A stretch of 34,116 nt of DNA from contig QKJL01000016.1 of the NCBI GenBank assembly GCA_003250835.1, positions 1 to 34,116 on the forward strand, in the 5' to 3' direction. Shown here one piece after another: positions 8,554 through 17,500 of the stretch; within the stretch, counting starts at the first letter, position 1, and each line of letters begins with the position of its first letter. The translations under genes were made by a program, and so were the position numbers. Under the pieces are notes generated by a model. That model saw only the letters and a list, made by a program, of their open reading frames with translations. It was not told where the DNA came from and did no database searches. Source of the stretch: Alphaproteobacteria bacterium. GTDB taxonomy: Bacteria > Pseudomonadota > Alphaproteobacteria > Rs-D84 > SZUA-605.

Positions 8554-10377
8554 ATGACTAAAATCACATCAGTAAAAAATGATAAGGTTTTACAAGAAAC
8601 AATTTGGGACTTGTCGATTCTGTACAAAGATATTAACGATTCGCAAATTGAAAAAGATTTTAAAATTCTGAAAGAAAAAATAAAAAATTTTGCAAATTTC
8701 AAAAATAAATTAAAGACAAAATTAGAAGAAAGTTTAAAAGAAGAAAAAGAAATTAAAGAATATGAAACAAAGTTATTCATGTACTTTTTTTTGCAGAGAT
8801 CTACCGATTCAACTAATCAAAAAATAAAACAAATTGAAAGCAAGTATCAAGAAGAATATTCACGATTGTCAGCAAAAAATAGTTTTTATAAAATAGAAAT
8901 TGGAAAATTATCAGAAATAGATTTTCAAAAACAAATTAAGAAAAGTAAATTTTTACAACACCATCTTCCGTATCTAAATGATATTCGTGAATATGCTAAA
9001 CATTATTTATCAGAAGAAGTTGAAACAGTATTAACAAAAAGAGAACCATTCGGAACAAGTGAATGGTATGATTTAATGACTGAATTTGATACGTTATTAG
9101 AATTTGAAATAGATGGTAAAAAATATAAAAAAGAAGAGATGATTAAAAAGGCGGCTTTTGACCCATCATCTGAAATTCGCAGAGATGCGCTTAAAAAATT
9201 AAATGAAGGATTGGAAACATCAAACTATACGTTATTACGTACAAGATCTCTCAATGTAATGACGGGATTAAAAGCAGTAGCAGATGCAGATCGTGGATAT
9301 AAACATCCAATGGCTTTAAGAAATCTTTTAAATAAATTAGACGATGCAACGGTGCAAACATTACACGAAGTAGTAATAGATTTAGGAACAAAAGAGTGTA
9401 TGCGTTTTTATAAATTGTTTGCAAAATTATTGGGAAAAGAAAAACTAATGTGGTCAGATCGTAATGCACCACTTGCAAAAGAAAAAATAGATTATATTCC
9501 ATTTGAAAAAGCAAAAGAAATAGTTATAAGTGCATATCAATCATTTTCATTAAAATTAGCTGAAAAAGTAAAAATGGTTTTTGATAAAAAGTGGGTACAT
9601 GCATCAGTAACAAAAACAAAAAAAAGTGGCGCGTATGATTATACAAATTGTGCGTTAAATAATGTAAATACATCAATGGTGTTTTTAAATTACCAAGGAA
9701 GATTAAATGATATTGGAACACTTGCTCATGAAATGGGACATGCATGTCATGGATTAATTGCAGCAGATAAACAAGGATCAATGATGTGGCATCCTCCAAT
9801 GACATATGCGGAAACAGCAAGTATCTTTGGCGAAGCAATTACATTTAATTATTTAAATAGCAAATTAGATAACCCAAAAAAAAAGCTAGATTTAATTTTG
9901 GATAAGTGTCAAAAATTTATAAATTCAGTACAACGTCAAATCAGTTTTTCATTATTTGAACAAGGAATTCATGAAAAGCGCAAATCTGGAAAAGTAACAA
10001 CACAAGAAATGCAATCTCTTTGGTTGGAAGTAACTGAAAAATTATATGGGAAAAATGGGGATGTATTTATATATGAAAATCATAATAATTTGTGGGCATA
10101 TATGTCAAAATTTATGCGCCCATTTTATGTATATGCATACGCATTTGGTGAATTGTTCACACAAAGCATTTATGCGTTAAAAGACACAATTCCAGATTTT
10201 GAGAAAAAATACATTGATTTATTGGCTGCAGGTGGTACAAAGAGTGCTGTAGAATTATTGGAACCATTTGGTTTAGACCCACGTGAAAAAACATTTTGGG
10301 AAAATGGAATAAAAGTTGGTTTATCAAAATGGATTGATGAAATAGAAATGCTGGCAAAGGAATTAAAGTTAATATAA
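8554..10377 (+). CDS. pepF: Oligoendopeptidase F, M3 family zinc peptidase
   Basis: PepF is a cytoplasmic zinc endopeptidase acting on short peptides. The 607-aa length is usual for the M3B clade. The catalytic motif is LAHEMGHACHG (HEXXH). The downstream Glu ligand lies in PPMTYAETASIFGEA. ENHNNLWAYMSKFMRPFYVY is typical of the C-terminal half. AGGAAG precedes the start. The stop is 1 base before lptF, so it appears to lead an envelope operon (lptF-lptD-surA). Other alphaproteobacteria often have leucyl aminopeptidase pepA upstream of lptF; a peptidase of another family occupies that place here. Confidence 0.95.
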   Translation: MTKITSVKNDKVLQETIWDLSILYKDINDSQIEKDFKILKEKIKNFANFKNKLKTKLEESLKEEKEIKEYETKLFMYFFLQRSTDSTNQKIKQIESKYQEEYSRLSAKNSFYKIEIGKLSEIDFQKQIKKSKFLQHHLPYLNDIREYAKHYLSEEVETVLTKREPFGTSEWYDLMTEFDTLLEFEIDGKKYKKEEMIKKAAFDPSSEIRRDALKKLNEGLETSNYTLLRTRSLNVMTGLKAVADADRGYKHPMALRNLLNKLDDATVQTLHEVVIDLGTKECMRFYKLFAKLLGKEKLMWSDRNAPLAKEKIDYIPFEKAKEIVISAYQSFSLKLAEKVKMVFDKKWVHASVTKTKKSGAYDYTNCALNNVNTSMVFLNYQGRLNDIGTLAHEMGHACHGLIAADKQGSMMWHPPMTYAETASIFGEAITFNYLNSKLDNPKKKLDLILDKCQKFINSVQRQISFSLFEQGIHEKRKSGKVTTQEMQSLWLEVTEKLYGKNGDVFIYENHNNLWAYMSKFMRPFYVYAYAFGELFTQSIYALKDTIPDFEKKYIDLLAAGGTKSAVELLEPFGLDPREKTFWENGIKVGLSKWIDEIEMLAKELKLI

Positions 10378-10378
10378 C

Positions 10379-11485
10379 ATGAATTTAATAACGAAATATA
10401 TTTTTAACCAATTACTATCAGGTGTCTTAATTGTAACAGCTGTGCTAACCGGTGTAGCATGGTTGACGCAAATAATTCGCCTGCTTAAATATATTTTGGA
10501 ACGTGGATTATCAGTTGGATCATTTTTAACATTCACATCATTCTTATTACCACAATTGATTAATATTGTATTACCAATTGCATTATTTGCTGTAATCTTA
10601 TTCGTATACAATCGTATGGTAATGGATAAAGAATTAGTAGTAATGCATGTATCAGGTGCATCACGTTGGCAATTAGCAAAACCAGCATTCATCTTAACAG
10701 GATGCTTAATGGTATTTTCATACTTTTCATCATTGTATTTAGAACCAACAGCAGCGGTAAAATTTAAAACATTTCAATGGCGTATTGCAAATGATTTATC
10801 ATACCTAATGTTAAAAGAAGATAAGTTTAATGAAGTAATGCCGAACTTAACAATCTATGTTGAAAAATCAACACAGAATACTTTGCATAATGTAATCATG
10901 TTTGATAACCGTCAAGAAAATAATCAATACACGATTATGGCGAAAAAAGGAATGTTGATTAAAACACAAAATGGAATTTCAGTAGCACTTGTATCAGGAT
11001 CTTTACAAGAAAAAAGTAAAGAAACAAATAAATATACATTCGGATATTTTGATGATTACACGATCGATCTTGGGTTACAGGCAAAAAAAGAAAACAGAGA
11101 AAAACGCCCAAAAGAAGTAGGATTGTTAAAACTACTTAATCCAAGTGAATTGGGTGTTAATGAAAAAGAATATAGTCGTTTTAAAATCGAAGCACATCGT
11201 CGTTTAATCTTTCCATTAAATAGTTTGATTTTCACATTAATAGCTCTTCTTGGAATTTTCAATGGATCGTTCACAGGACGTCGCAAAGGAAATAATTTAA
11301 TGATCGCAACAGGAGGTTTTATCGCGATCGAAGGATTAACATTATTCTTATTTAGTTTCTTTGAAAAGAATATCGCGATGATCGGTGGACTTTATATGAT
11401 TTACGCAGTTTTAATCGCAATTGGATTTTTTGCATTACTGTATCAACCGCCTAAAAAACGCAAAGCTAAAAAGATAAAAAAATAA
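10379..11485 (+). CDS. lptF: LPS-export permease of the LptF/LptG family
   Basis: LptF and LptG form the inner-membrane permease that, with LptB, extracts LPS for the Lpt bridge. The 368-aa protein has the family layout: three N-terminal membrane helices, a periplasmic jellyroll-like domain (about residues 130-270), then three C-terminal helices. Signatures are LPIALFAVILFVYNRMVMDK and VVMHVSGASRWQLAKP. Its position at the head of the lpt run suggests LptF. The expected second gene, lptG, is missing between it and lptD. It starts 1 base after pepF and ends 1 base before lptD. Confidence 0.92.
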   Translation: MNLITKYIFNQLLSGVLIVTAVLTGVAWLTQIIRLLKYILERGLSVGSFLTFTSFLLPQLINIVLPIALFAVILFVYNRMVMDKELVVMHVSGASRWQLAKPAFILTGCLMVFSYFSSLYLEPTAAVKFKTFQWRIANDLSYLMLKEDKFNEVMPNLTIYVEKSTQNTLHNVIMFDNRQENNQYTIMAKKGMLIKTQNGISVALVSGSLQEKSKETNKYTFGYFDDYTIDLGLQAKKENREKRPKEVGLLKLLNPSELGVNEKEYSRFKIEAHRRLIFPLNSLIFTLIALLGIFNGSFTGRRKGNNLMIATGGFIAIEGLTLFLFSFFEKNIAMIGGLYMIYAVLIAIGFFALLYQPPKKRKAKKIKK

Positions 11486-11486
11486 G

Positions 11487-13565
11487 ATGATAAAAAAACT
11501 CTTTCTTTTATCTGTATGTTTAGTTTCCTTTGCATCTGTTGCAAAGGAACCGCCAATTAATATCACGGCGGATTCAATTACCTTTGATCATAATACAGGA
11601 CGTGTAAAAGCAGATGGTGGAGTAGAAGCAACACAAGGCTTAAGTATAATGAGTGCACCTCATTTAGAATATGATACAAAACGTTCTGAATTAATTGCAT
11701 GGGGTGGGGTAACAGTAAAAAGACCAAATGAAAAATTCTCATTAGATTCTGTGGTTGTTGGAAAAAATATGGCAAACATAAATGCTGAAAATTTATCAGT
11801 AGATATGGGGGATGGTGCTTCAATCCGTGCGACAAAAATCAAAGGAACAGATTCTGGAATAGTATTTGAAGATATATCATATACAGCATGTAAAAGAGAT
11901 CCATCGTGTTCACTGACATGGGAAATTCGTGCAAATGAATTAAAAAGAGACGGGGAAACAGTACAATATTATTCAGCATGGCTGGAAATGTGGGGGCTGC
12001 CAATTTTCTATATGCCATACTTATCACATCCAGATCCAAGCATTAAACATAAATCAGGATTTTTATTCCCAAGTTTTGGAACATCTTCTGAACTAGGGGC
12101 GTATATTGAAACACCATATCATATTGCTATTTCCAATTCAGAAAGTTTAATTTTAAAACCAAAGTTCACAAGTGATGAAGGAATAAACTGGGGTGGGGAA
12201 CATGAAAAGAAATTTTCATTTGGTGAAATTAAAACAACAGGGTCATATACAAACGAAGATTCAATTGGACATGATCGCGGTCACGTTTTTTCATATTCAA
12301 AATTTAATTTAGATGATGTGTGGCGTGCGTATGGAAATATTGAATACGCAACAGATGATACATATTTACGTAAATACGATATCTCACGCGAAGCTTACCT
12401 ACATAACGATGTGGGAATCGAAGGTTTATCGAACCGAAGTTACTTTGCATTAAAATTACATAAATTCCAAGATATGCGTAGCGACGTAGATGATGATCTG
12501 GTTCCAGAAGTATTTCCAATGGTGCATTTTAATCGTGTATTTGAACCAAACAGTTTTGGGGCATATTGGAATGTAAAATTTGATTCATCATCATTGAAAT
12601 ATCCAACAGAAGAAGAACAACACAAAGGGTCTTTAAATATTGCATGGACGCTGCCTTATATCACATCATATGGGTTGAAATTGGAAACAAAATTATCAAC
12701 ACGTGGTGATATGTATCACTATAAGAATGTGACATTACCAACAGATCCAGATTACACAGGAACAACAACACGTATCTTACCACAAGGAAGTGTGAAGGCT
12801 GAAATGCCATTTATCAAAGTATCTGAAAACTCAACGCAAATTTTAACACCAACAATGCAATTGGTATCATCAGCGAATGATAATTTTAATGATGAAATCT
12901 TAAACACGGATAGTACTGGAACAATTTTTGATGACAGTAATGTGTTTGAAGAAAATCGATACATTGGATTGGACAGAGCAGAAACAGGAACACGAATAAA
13001 TTATGGAATTAATTGGAGTTCATTTGGAAATGACTTTGGAAAAATAAATGCATTTGTGGGACAAACATTCCGATTAAATTCAATTGATGAATTTCCAGAA
13101 AACTCAGGATTGGAAAGTGAATTATCAGATTACGTAGGACGTCTAATGTTCAATCCAACAAAATGGTTGGATGCTATCTATCGTTTTAGAATGGATAAAG
13201 ATACATTTGAATTTGAAAGAAATGAGTTAACATTAAAAGCAGGAAGTGATATTAATTACGTATACTTGGATTATGTGTATGATCAAAAAAATAATGAAAC
13301 AGGTATTGATGATAGTGCAAGCGAAGAAGGATACATACAAGGATCAATAGGTCTGACAAATCACTTTGGAATTTATGTAATGGATCGTTACAATTTTTCA
13401 AATTCTTCTCAAACAATGGTGGGCGGCGGCTTGCAATATACAGATGATTGTTTTAATATGAAAATCGGTTATCGCAAAGAATATGCAAAAGATCGTGACT
13501 ATCAAGGTGAAGAAAAAATCTATATCAACTTCATATTTAAAACGCTAGGCGGAGTAGGAGAATAA
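11487..13565 (+). CDS. lptD: LPS-assembly outer-membrane protein LptD
   Basis: LptD is the beta-barrel that inserts LPS in the outer leaflet. The 692-aa protein has a signal peptide (cleaved near SVA, residue 19) and an OstA jellyroll domain (ITADSITFDHNTGRVKADGG onward). The conserved barrel-entry region LWGLP-like (MWGLPIFYMPYLSHPDPS, SGFLFPSFGTSSELG) is present. A long barrel ends in IYINFIFKTLGG. Cys pairs occur in YTACKRDPSCSL and in TDDCF near the C-terminus, the latter at the usual place for the conserved Cys. It is followed by surA after 7 bases; SurA is the chaperone LptD depends on in E. coli. Confidence 0.96.
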   Translation: MIKKLFLLSVCLVSFASVAKEPPINITADSITFDHNTGRVKADGGVEATQGLSIMSAPHLEYDTKRSELIAWGGVTVKRPNEKFSLDSVVVGKNMANINAENLSVDMGDGASIRATKIKGTDSGIVFEDISYTACKRDPSCSLTWEIRANELKRDGETVQYYSAWLEMWGLPIFYMPYLSHPDPSIKHKSGFLFPSFGTSSELGAYIETPYHIAISNSESLILKPKFTSDEGINWGGEHEKKFSFGEIKTTGSYTNEDSIGHDRGHVFSYSKFNLDDVWRAYGNIEYATDDTYLRKYDISREAYLHNDVGIEGLSNRSYFALKLHKFQDMRSDVDDDLVPEVFPMVHFNRVFEPNSFGAYWNVKFDSSSLKYPTEEEQHKGSLNIAWTLPYITSYGLKLETKLSTRGDMYHYKNVTLPTDPDYTGTTTRILPQGSVKAEMPFIKVSENSTQILTPTMQLVSSANDNFNDEILNTDSTGTIFDDSNVFEENRYIGLDRAETGTRINYGINWSSFGNDFGKINAFVGQTFRLNSIDEFPENSGLESELSDYVGRLMFNPTKWLDAIYRFRMDKDTFEFERNELTLKAGSDINYVYLDYVYDQKNNETGIDDSASEEGYIQGSIGLTNHFGIYVMDRYNFSNSSQTMVGGGLQYTDDCFNMKIGYRKEYAKDRDYQGEEKIYINFIFKTLGGVGE

Positions 13566-13572
13566 AAATAAA

Positions 13573-14484
13573 ATGTTAAAAAAAATCTTAATGATTTTAT
13601 GTCTGATAATGACACAAATAAATACAGTATCAGCCGTCGAAATTGTTGCACTCGTAGACAGAGAAATGATCTCTGATTACGACATACGTGTGCGTGCTGA
13701 ATTAATGAAAATCATTAATCCAAATGTAAAAAATGCTCCAACAGAAGAATTAGAAAAACATGCGTTAATGGAATTAATTAATGAAAAAGTAAAAGATTCT
13801 ATTGCAAAGAAAAATGGAATTCGTATTCCAGATTCTCAAGTAGAAGCAACAAAAGAACGTATTTTAAAAAAACAAAACCCATTCAAAGATTTTGTATATG
13901 GGGAAGAAGTGTATGATGATTATTTAAAAAATCAAATTGCATGGATGCAAGTGGTACAAGGGCAAATTGCACCAACAGTAAACATAGCAGATGATGATTT
14001 AAATGATTACATCACAACATTAAAGAAAGAACGTGGAACACCTTCAACACTTGTTCTAAGTCAATTAATACTACCAGATGAAGACAAAGCAATGTCAGTA
14101 TTTGAATCGGTAAAAGATATTAAAAGCTGTAAAAAATTTAATGAACAAGTTGCATTTTATGGAGAACCTGGTTCAGGTGATATGGGTGGAAAAATTGACA
14201 GTAATCAATTGGCTCCTCCACTACAACAATTATTTAACACGGCCCCATTAAATACAGCTTTAAAACCAATGCCAATTGGTGCAGGGTATATTATCTTTAT
14301 GGTGTGTTCACGTAAAGGACAAAACTTTTTTAATAAACCAGAAATTAAAGAACGTATCCAAATTTCTCTATTGAATCAAAAAGTAGAAATGATGGCAGAA
14401 AAGTTTTTGGCAGATGAACGTCGTAAAATGTTTATCACAGTAAAACCTAAAAAATATAAAGACGTGATGAATGAAGTATATTAA
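13573..14484 (+). CDS. surA: SurA-like periplasmic chaperone / peptidyl-prolyl isomerase
   Basis: SurA escorts outer-membrane barrels through the periplasm. The 303-aa product has a signal peptide (cleaved after VSA, about residue 21) and a SurA N-domain that starts IVALVDREMISDYDIRVRAE. One parvulin-like domain follows (about 155-260, with SGDMGGKI and LKPMPIGAGYIIFMVCSRK). E. coli SurA is about 430 aa with two parvulin domains; the short single-domain form is common in Alphaproteobacteria. GGAG lies before its start. Position directly after lptD supports the name. Confidence 0.9.
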   Translation: MLKKILMILCLIMTQINTVSAVEIVALVDREMISDYDIRVRAELMKIINPNVKNAPTEELEKHALMELINEKVKDSIAKKNGIRIPDSQVEATKERILKKQNPFKDFVYGEEVYDDYLKNQIAWMQVVQGQIAPTVNIADDDLNDYITTLKKERGTPSTLVLSQLILPDEDKAMSVFESVKDIKSCKKFNEQVAFYGEPGSGDMGGKIDSNQLAPPLQQLFNTAPLNTALKPMPIGAGYIIFMVCSRKGQNFFNKPEIKERIQISLLNQKVEMMAEKFLADERRKMFITVKPKKYKDVMNEVY

Positions 14485-14514
14485 AAAAAACGGTCGTAAT
14501 GACCGTTTTTTTTT
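14483..14514. terminator. Bidirectional terminator between surA and the 2H phosphoesterase
   Basis: The stem AAAAAACGGTC/GACCGTTTTTT with loop GTAAT is flanked by A- and T-runs. It ends the surA operon and, on the other strand, the convergent 2H gene. Confidence 0.92.
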
Positions 14515-14980
14515 AACAAAGTTTCACACGATGTAAAATTTGATCATCTGAATAAATTGTTAAGTTATCCACTAATAAAGTAAATGTTTTAAGTGGATAG
14601 ATAGGTTGATCTAAAGGAATTTTTCTAATCGTAATATGGGGATGATACCCAAAAGTCTGATTATAAGAAAGTCCTTTAATTAACAATAATTCAATCAACC
14701 GATTACGAAGAGTAAAAATATCATTCGAATTAATCCCAAGCGCATAATAATGCATATTATCTGCATTCATGGAAAAAACACTATCCACTGTGACAGTAAA
14801 TGATGATTCTTTCTTAGCAATAGAATCAACAATTTTTTTAATATCATCTAAACTATTCATACCATTTGCTGAATAAATCAGGGTGCTATGAAAAAGCTCA
14901 AGGGATTGAAATTGTTCAGGAATGAAATAATTTATATCCGCAGGTTGGAATTGCACGGCAATATAAAGTGATTGTTTCAT
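14513..14980 (-). CDS. 2H phosphoesterase (2'-5' RNA ligase / ThpR family)
   Basis: This 155-aa protein carries the two HXTX motifs that define the 2H superfamily: HSTL near residue 31 and HITI near residue 115. Family members hydrolyse 2',3'-cyclic phosphates or join RNA halves. ThpR-type proteins act as RNA cyclic phosphodiesterases in vitro, and the biological substrate is usually unknown. The gene is a single unit with its own promoter (TTGACT 15043-15048). It has no Shine-Dalgarno but carries the recurring AAAATTATT element before its ATG. It terminates at the surA hairpin. Confidence 0.85.
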   Translation of the reverse strand: MKQSLYIAVQFQPADINYFIPEQFQSLELFHSTLIYSANGMNSLDDIKKIVDSIAKKESSFTVTVDSVFSMNADNMHYYALGINSNDIFTLRNRLIELLLIKGLSYNQTFGYHPHITIRKIPLDQPIYPLKTFTLLVDNLTIYSDDQILHRVKLC

Positions 14981-15019
14981 ATAGTAATAATTTTAATGAG
15001 TACTAATAGAATGGAATGA

Positions 15020-15048
15020 AAATTACAGTATAAATAAAAAAGAGTCAA
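15020..15048 (-). promoter_or_regulatory. Promoter of the 2H phosphoesterase gene
   Basis: On the minus strand TTGACT (15043-15048), a 17-bp spacer and TAATTT (15020-15025). The leader to the ATG contains AAAATTATT and no purine-rich ribosome site. Confidence 0.5.
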
Positions 15049-15053
15049 ATTTT

Positions 15054-15090
15054 TTTCAAGAAGATTTTATTCGAAGAAAAGAACTTGAAA
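15054..15090 (-). terminator. Low-GC inverted repeat after murB
   Basis: Arms TTTCAAG and CTTGAAA (7 bp) flank an imperfectly symmetric TTCGAA core and a T-rich end on the minus strand, directly after the murB stop. It is a weak terminator candidate. Confidence 0.4.
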
Positions 15091-15975
15091 TTATTTAATG
15101 TATTTTACTTCAGGGATAAGATCGATATTGAACTTTTCTTTTACACACTGTTGAACATGATCACGAAGTTTTAAAAAATCAGTCGCGCTTGCATCCCCAA
15201 CATTTTCAAAAAAGTTAGCATGCTTTAATGAAACTTGTGCCCCACCGATGGTATAACCTTTTAAACCACATTGATCAATAAACATCGCAGCTGCACCTTC
15301 AGAAGGGTTTTTAAAGAATGACCCAGCAGTCTTTGCTGTCACGGGTTGCGAAGCATTACGTTTAGCTGTTTGTTCATTCATCATACGTTTAATTTCTTGC
15401 ATATCACCATAAGAACATTTTAAAACAGCAGACAGTACAAGAATGTCATTTGTAATGGCACTGTTACGATAAACAAACTGACAATCTGTATTTGAAAGAA
15501 CACGCACACTGCCGTCTGGATTTAATACAGTAACAGATTCAATAATGTCTTTTGTCTCTTGACCAAAACATCCTGCATTCATTTTAATCGCCCCACCAAG
15601 TGACCCTGGTAAATGAGAAAAGAATTCACACCCTGTTAATGAATGTTCATGTGTATATTTAGCAATTAAAACACCAACGGTAAAAGCACCAACTTCAAAC
15701 AAAGTATCATCAAGTGAATTGATAAATGAAAATGTTTTACCTAAACGAATAACAACGCCATTAAATCCAGAATCGTCAATGAGAAGGTTTGATCCTAATC
15801 CCATATAAAAAATACGTAAGTCAGCGGGACGTTGAGATAAAAAATGTTTTAAATCATCTAAATCAGCAGGTTCAAAAAATAGCTTTGCAGGTCCTCCAAC
15901 TTTCAACCATGTATACGGTGCTAATGGATGATTAGCAAGAAGTTTACCACGAAGACCTGAAAACAATTCAATCAT
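15091..15975 (-). CDS. murB: UDP-N-acetylenolpyruvoylglucosamine reductase MurB
   Basis: MurB is the FAD enzyme that reduces enolpyruvyl-UDP-GlcNAc to UDP-MurNAc, the second step of peptidoglycan precursor synthesis. The protein shows YTWLKVGGPAKLFFEP and MGLGSNLLI (FAD binding), FVYRNSAI, the catalytic-Ser region AGSFFKNP, and GAQVSLKHANFFEN. I start at the ATG at 15975 (294 aa), not the ORF-track start four codons earlier. This ATG has AGGA about 10 bases upstream and overlaps the murA stop as TAATG, a translational-coupling arrangement. Confidence 0.96.
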   Translation of the reverse strand: MIELFSGLRGKLLANHPLAPYTWLKVGGPAKLFFEPADLDDLKHFLSQRPADLRIFYMGLGSNLLIDDSGFNGVVIRLGKTFSFINSLDDTLFEVGAFTVGVLIAKYTHEHSLTGCEFFSHLPGSLGGAIKMNAGCFGQETKDIIESVTVLNPDGSVRVLSNTDCQFVYRNSAITNDILVLSAVLKCSYGDMQEIKRMMNEQTAKRNASQPVTAKTAGSFFKNPSEGAAAMFIDQCGLKGYTIGGAQVSLKHANFFENVGDASATDFLKLRDHVQQCVKEKFNIDLIPEVKYIK

Positions 15976-17426
15976 TAAAATGCACATCCTGTTTGATCAT
16001 TCAAAGGTGGTAACAAAGGAGCGGATGATTTTGCATCATGTCCAATTTCATTTACACACACACCAAGACCACGTAAATTTTGAACGAGGTTAGGATATCC
16101 ACGAATCGCCCATTTTGCATCTGAAATTTGGCTCTTACCATCGGCAGCACACGCAGCAAAAATAAGTCCAATTGTACCACGTAAATCGGGACCCATTACA
16201 TCCGCCGCTTTAAAAGTAGATCCACCAGGAATATCAATATATGCTTTTTCACCAGTATCATAAGAATTAACAGTCACATCATCTTTACGTGTTACGTGGT
16301 GATCACTTGCCCCACCCATTTTGGCAAGTTCGCCAAGATGACCAGTACGGTTAATCCAAATTGGATCAATAATCACAGATGGTGAATTCGCAAGCATAAG
16401 CAAAGGGGCCCACACTTGATGATTATCTGTTTCATCTCCAGGGTACGGAGAAATGAGCATATGTTGTCCAGGAACGTCTGATAAAGGCTTTGCTGTAATA
16501 TGTAAACCATTCGGGAGTTCCCGCACATCAGCACAGTGACGGAAACGTGCCATAAAAGGTTTCATTGTTGAAACATCACAACCTGATAATAAAACTTCGC
16601 CACCAGTCATTGCTGTTAACAAAGCATAACTCGCTGCTTCCAATCGATCTGGCATTACAATATATTTTACCCCTTTAAGCAAAGCTGGTTTAGCTAGTTG
16701 TTTTTTCACAAGACCAGTTGAATCTTCACCACTGATAAATAATTGATTACGTCCCATCATATTGAGCATATGAATTAAATCGGCAATTTCTGGTTCTTGG
16801 ATGGCATTTAACATTGCAATGTTTCCATTCCCAACAGCAGCTAATAAGAAATTAATGGTAGCCCCATGTGATAAACGAGCCGTTGAAAAATAAGATAACT
16901 CATCAGTTTGTTTAAAATCTTTTGGCAATGTAAAGATAAGACGACTTTCAGTTTCATCACCTTCTTCTGCAACTTCTGTGTGTAAAACTTGTTGTAAAAG
17001 ATTAATATGGAAATCAAATTTACGCGCAGCTGTTCCAAATTTACAGCCACCTGGATTCGCCACAATCAATTGATCGTATTCTTTTGTAATTGCAAAACGA
17101 GCCAATAACGCTCCCCAGAAATAATAAGAAGTACGAATACGTTTTGATGTATGCGCTGGTAAAACATTTGTTGTAATATTTTCGGCACAAATATGCATTT
17201 CTTTCGTCACAGGATTATGTTGAACATCCACACCAATATCACGCATAATTGAACCAAACCAAAGTACATCAGAAATAAATGGAACGTTACGTAAAATAAC
17301 TTTTTCTTTTGTTAAAAGAGCGGCCGCCATTAAACACATAACAGAGTTCTTAGCACCAGAAATTTCAACCGTACCATTAACTGGTGTACCACCAATAATT
17401 TCAATTTTTTCAGGAACGTTAAACAT
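15975..17426 (-). CDS. murA: Divergent UDP-GlcNAc 1-carboxyvinyltransferase (MurA family)
   Basis: MurA transfers enolpyruvate from PEP to UDP-GlcNAc. Key elements are kept: SGAKNS (Lys near residue 26), NPGGCKFGTAARKFD with the PEP-binding Cys, MPDRLEAASYALL with the catalytic Asp, INRTGHLGELAKMG with the Arg, and VMGPDLRGTIGLIFAACA. At 483 aa it is about 55-60 residues longer than usual (417-430), with extra sequence in the middle and a C-terminal extension ending in Cys. It is translationally coupled to murB, the next enzyme, which favours a true MurA over a paralogue with another substrate. AAAGGA precedes the start. Confidence 0.88.
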   Translation of the reverse strand: MFNVPEKIEIIGGTPVNGTVEISGAKNSVMCLMAAALLTKEKVILRNVPFISDVLWFGSIMRDIGVDVQHNPVTKEMHICAENITTNVLPAHTSKRIRTSYYFWGALLARFAITKEYDQLIVANPGGCKFGTAARKFDFHINLLQQVLHTEVAEEGDETESRLIFTLPKDFKQTDELSYFSTARLSHGATINFLLAAVGNGNIAMLNAIQEPEIADLIHMLNMMGRNQLFISGEDSTGLVKKQLAKPALLKGVKYIVMPDRLEAASYALLTAMTGGEVLLSGCDVSTMKPFMARFRHCADVRELPNGLHITAKPLSDVPGQHMLISPYPGDETDNHQVWAPLLMLANSPSVIIDPIWINRTGHLGELAKMGGASDHHVTRKDDVTVNSYDTGEKAYIDIPGGSTFKAADVMGPDLRGTIGLIFAACAADGKSQISDAKWAIRGYPNLVQNLRGLGVCVNEIGHDAKSSAPLLPPLNDQTGCAF

Positions 17427-17500
17427 AAAATAATCCTTTCTTTTAGAGTCGGTAAAATGATAACAAAATTTAAAAGGGAATCCAAGGAAAGAAATATTTT

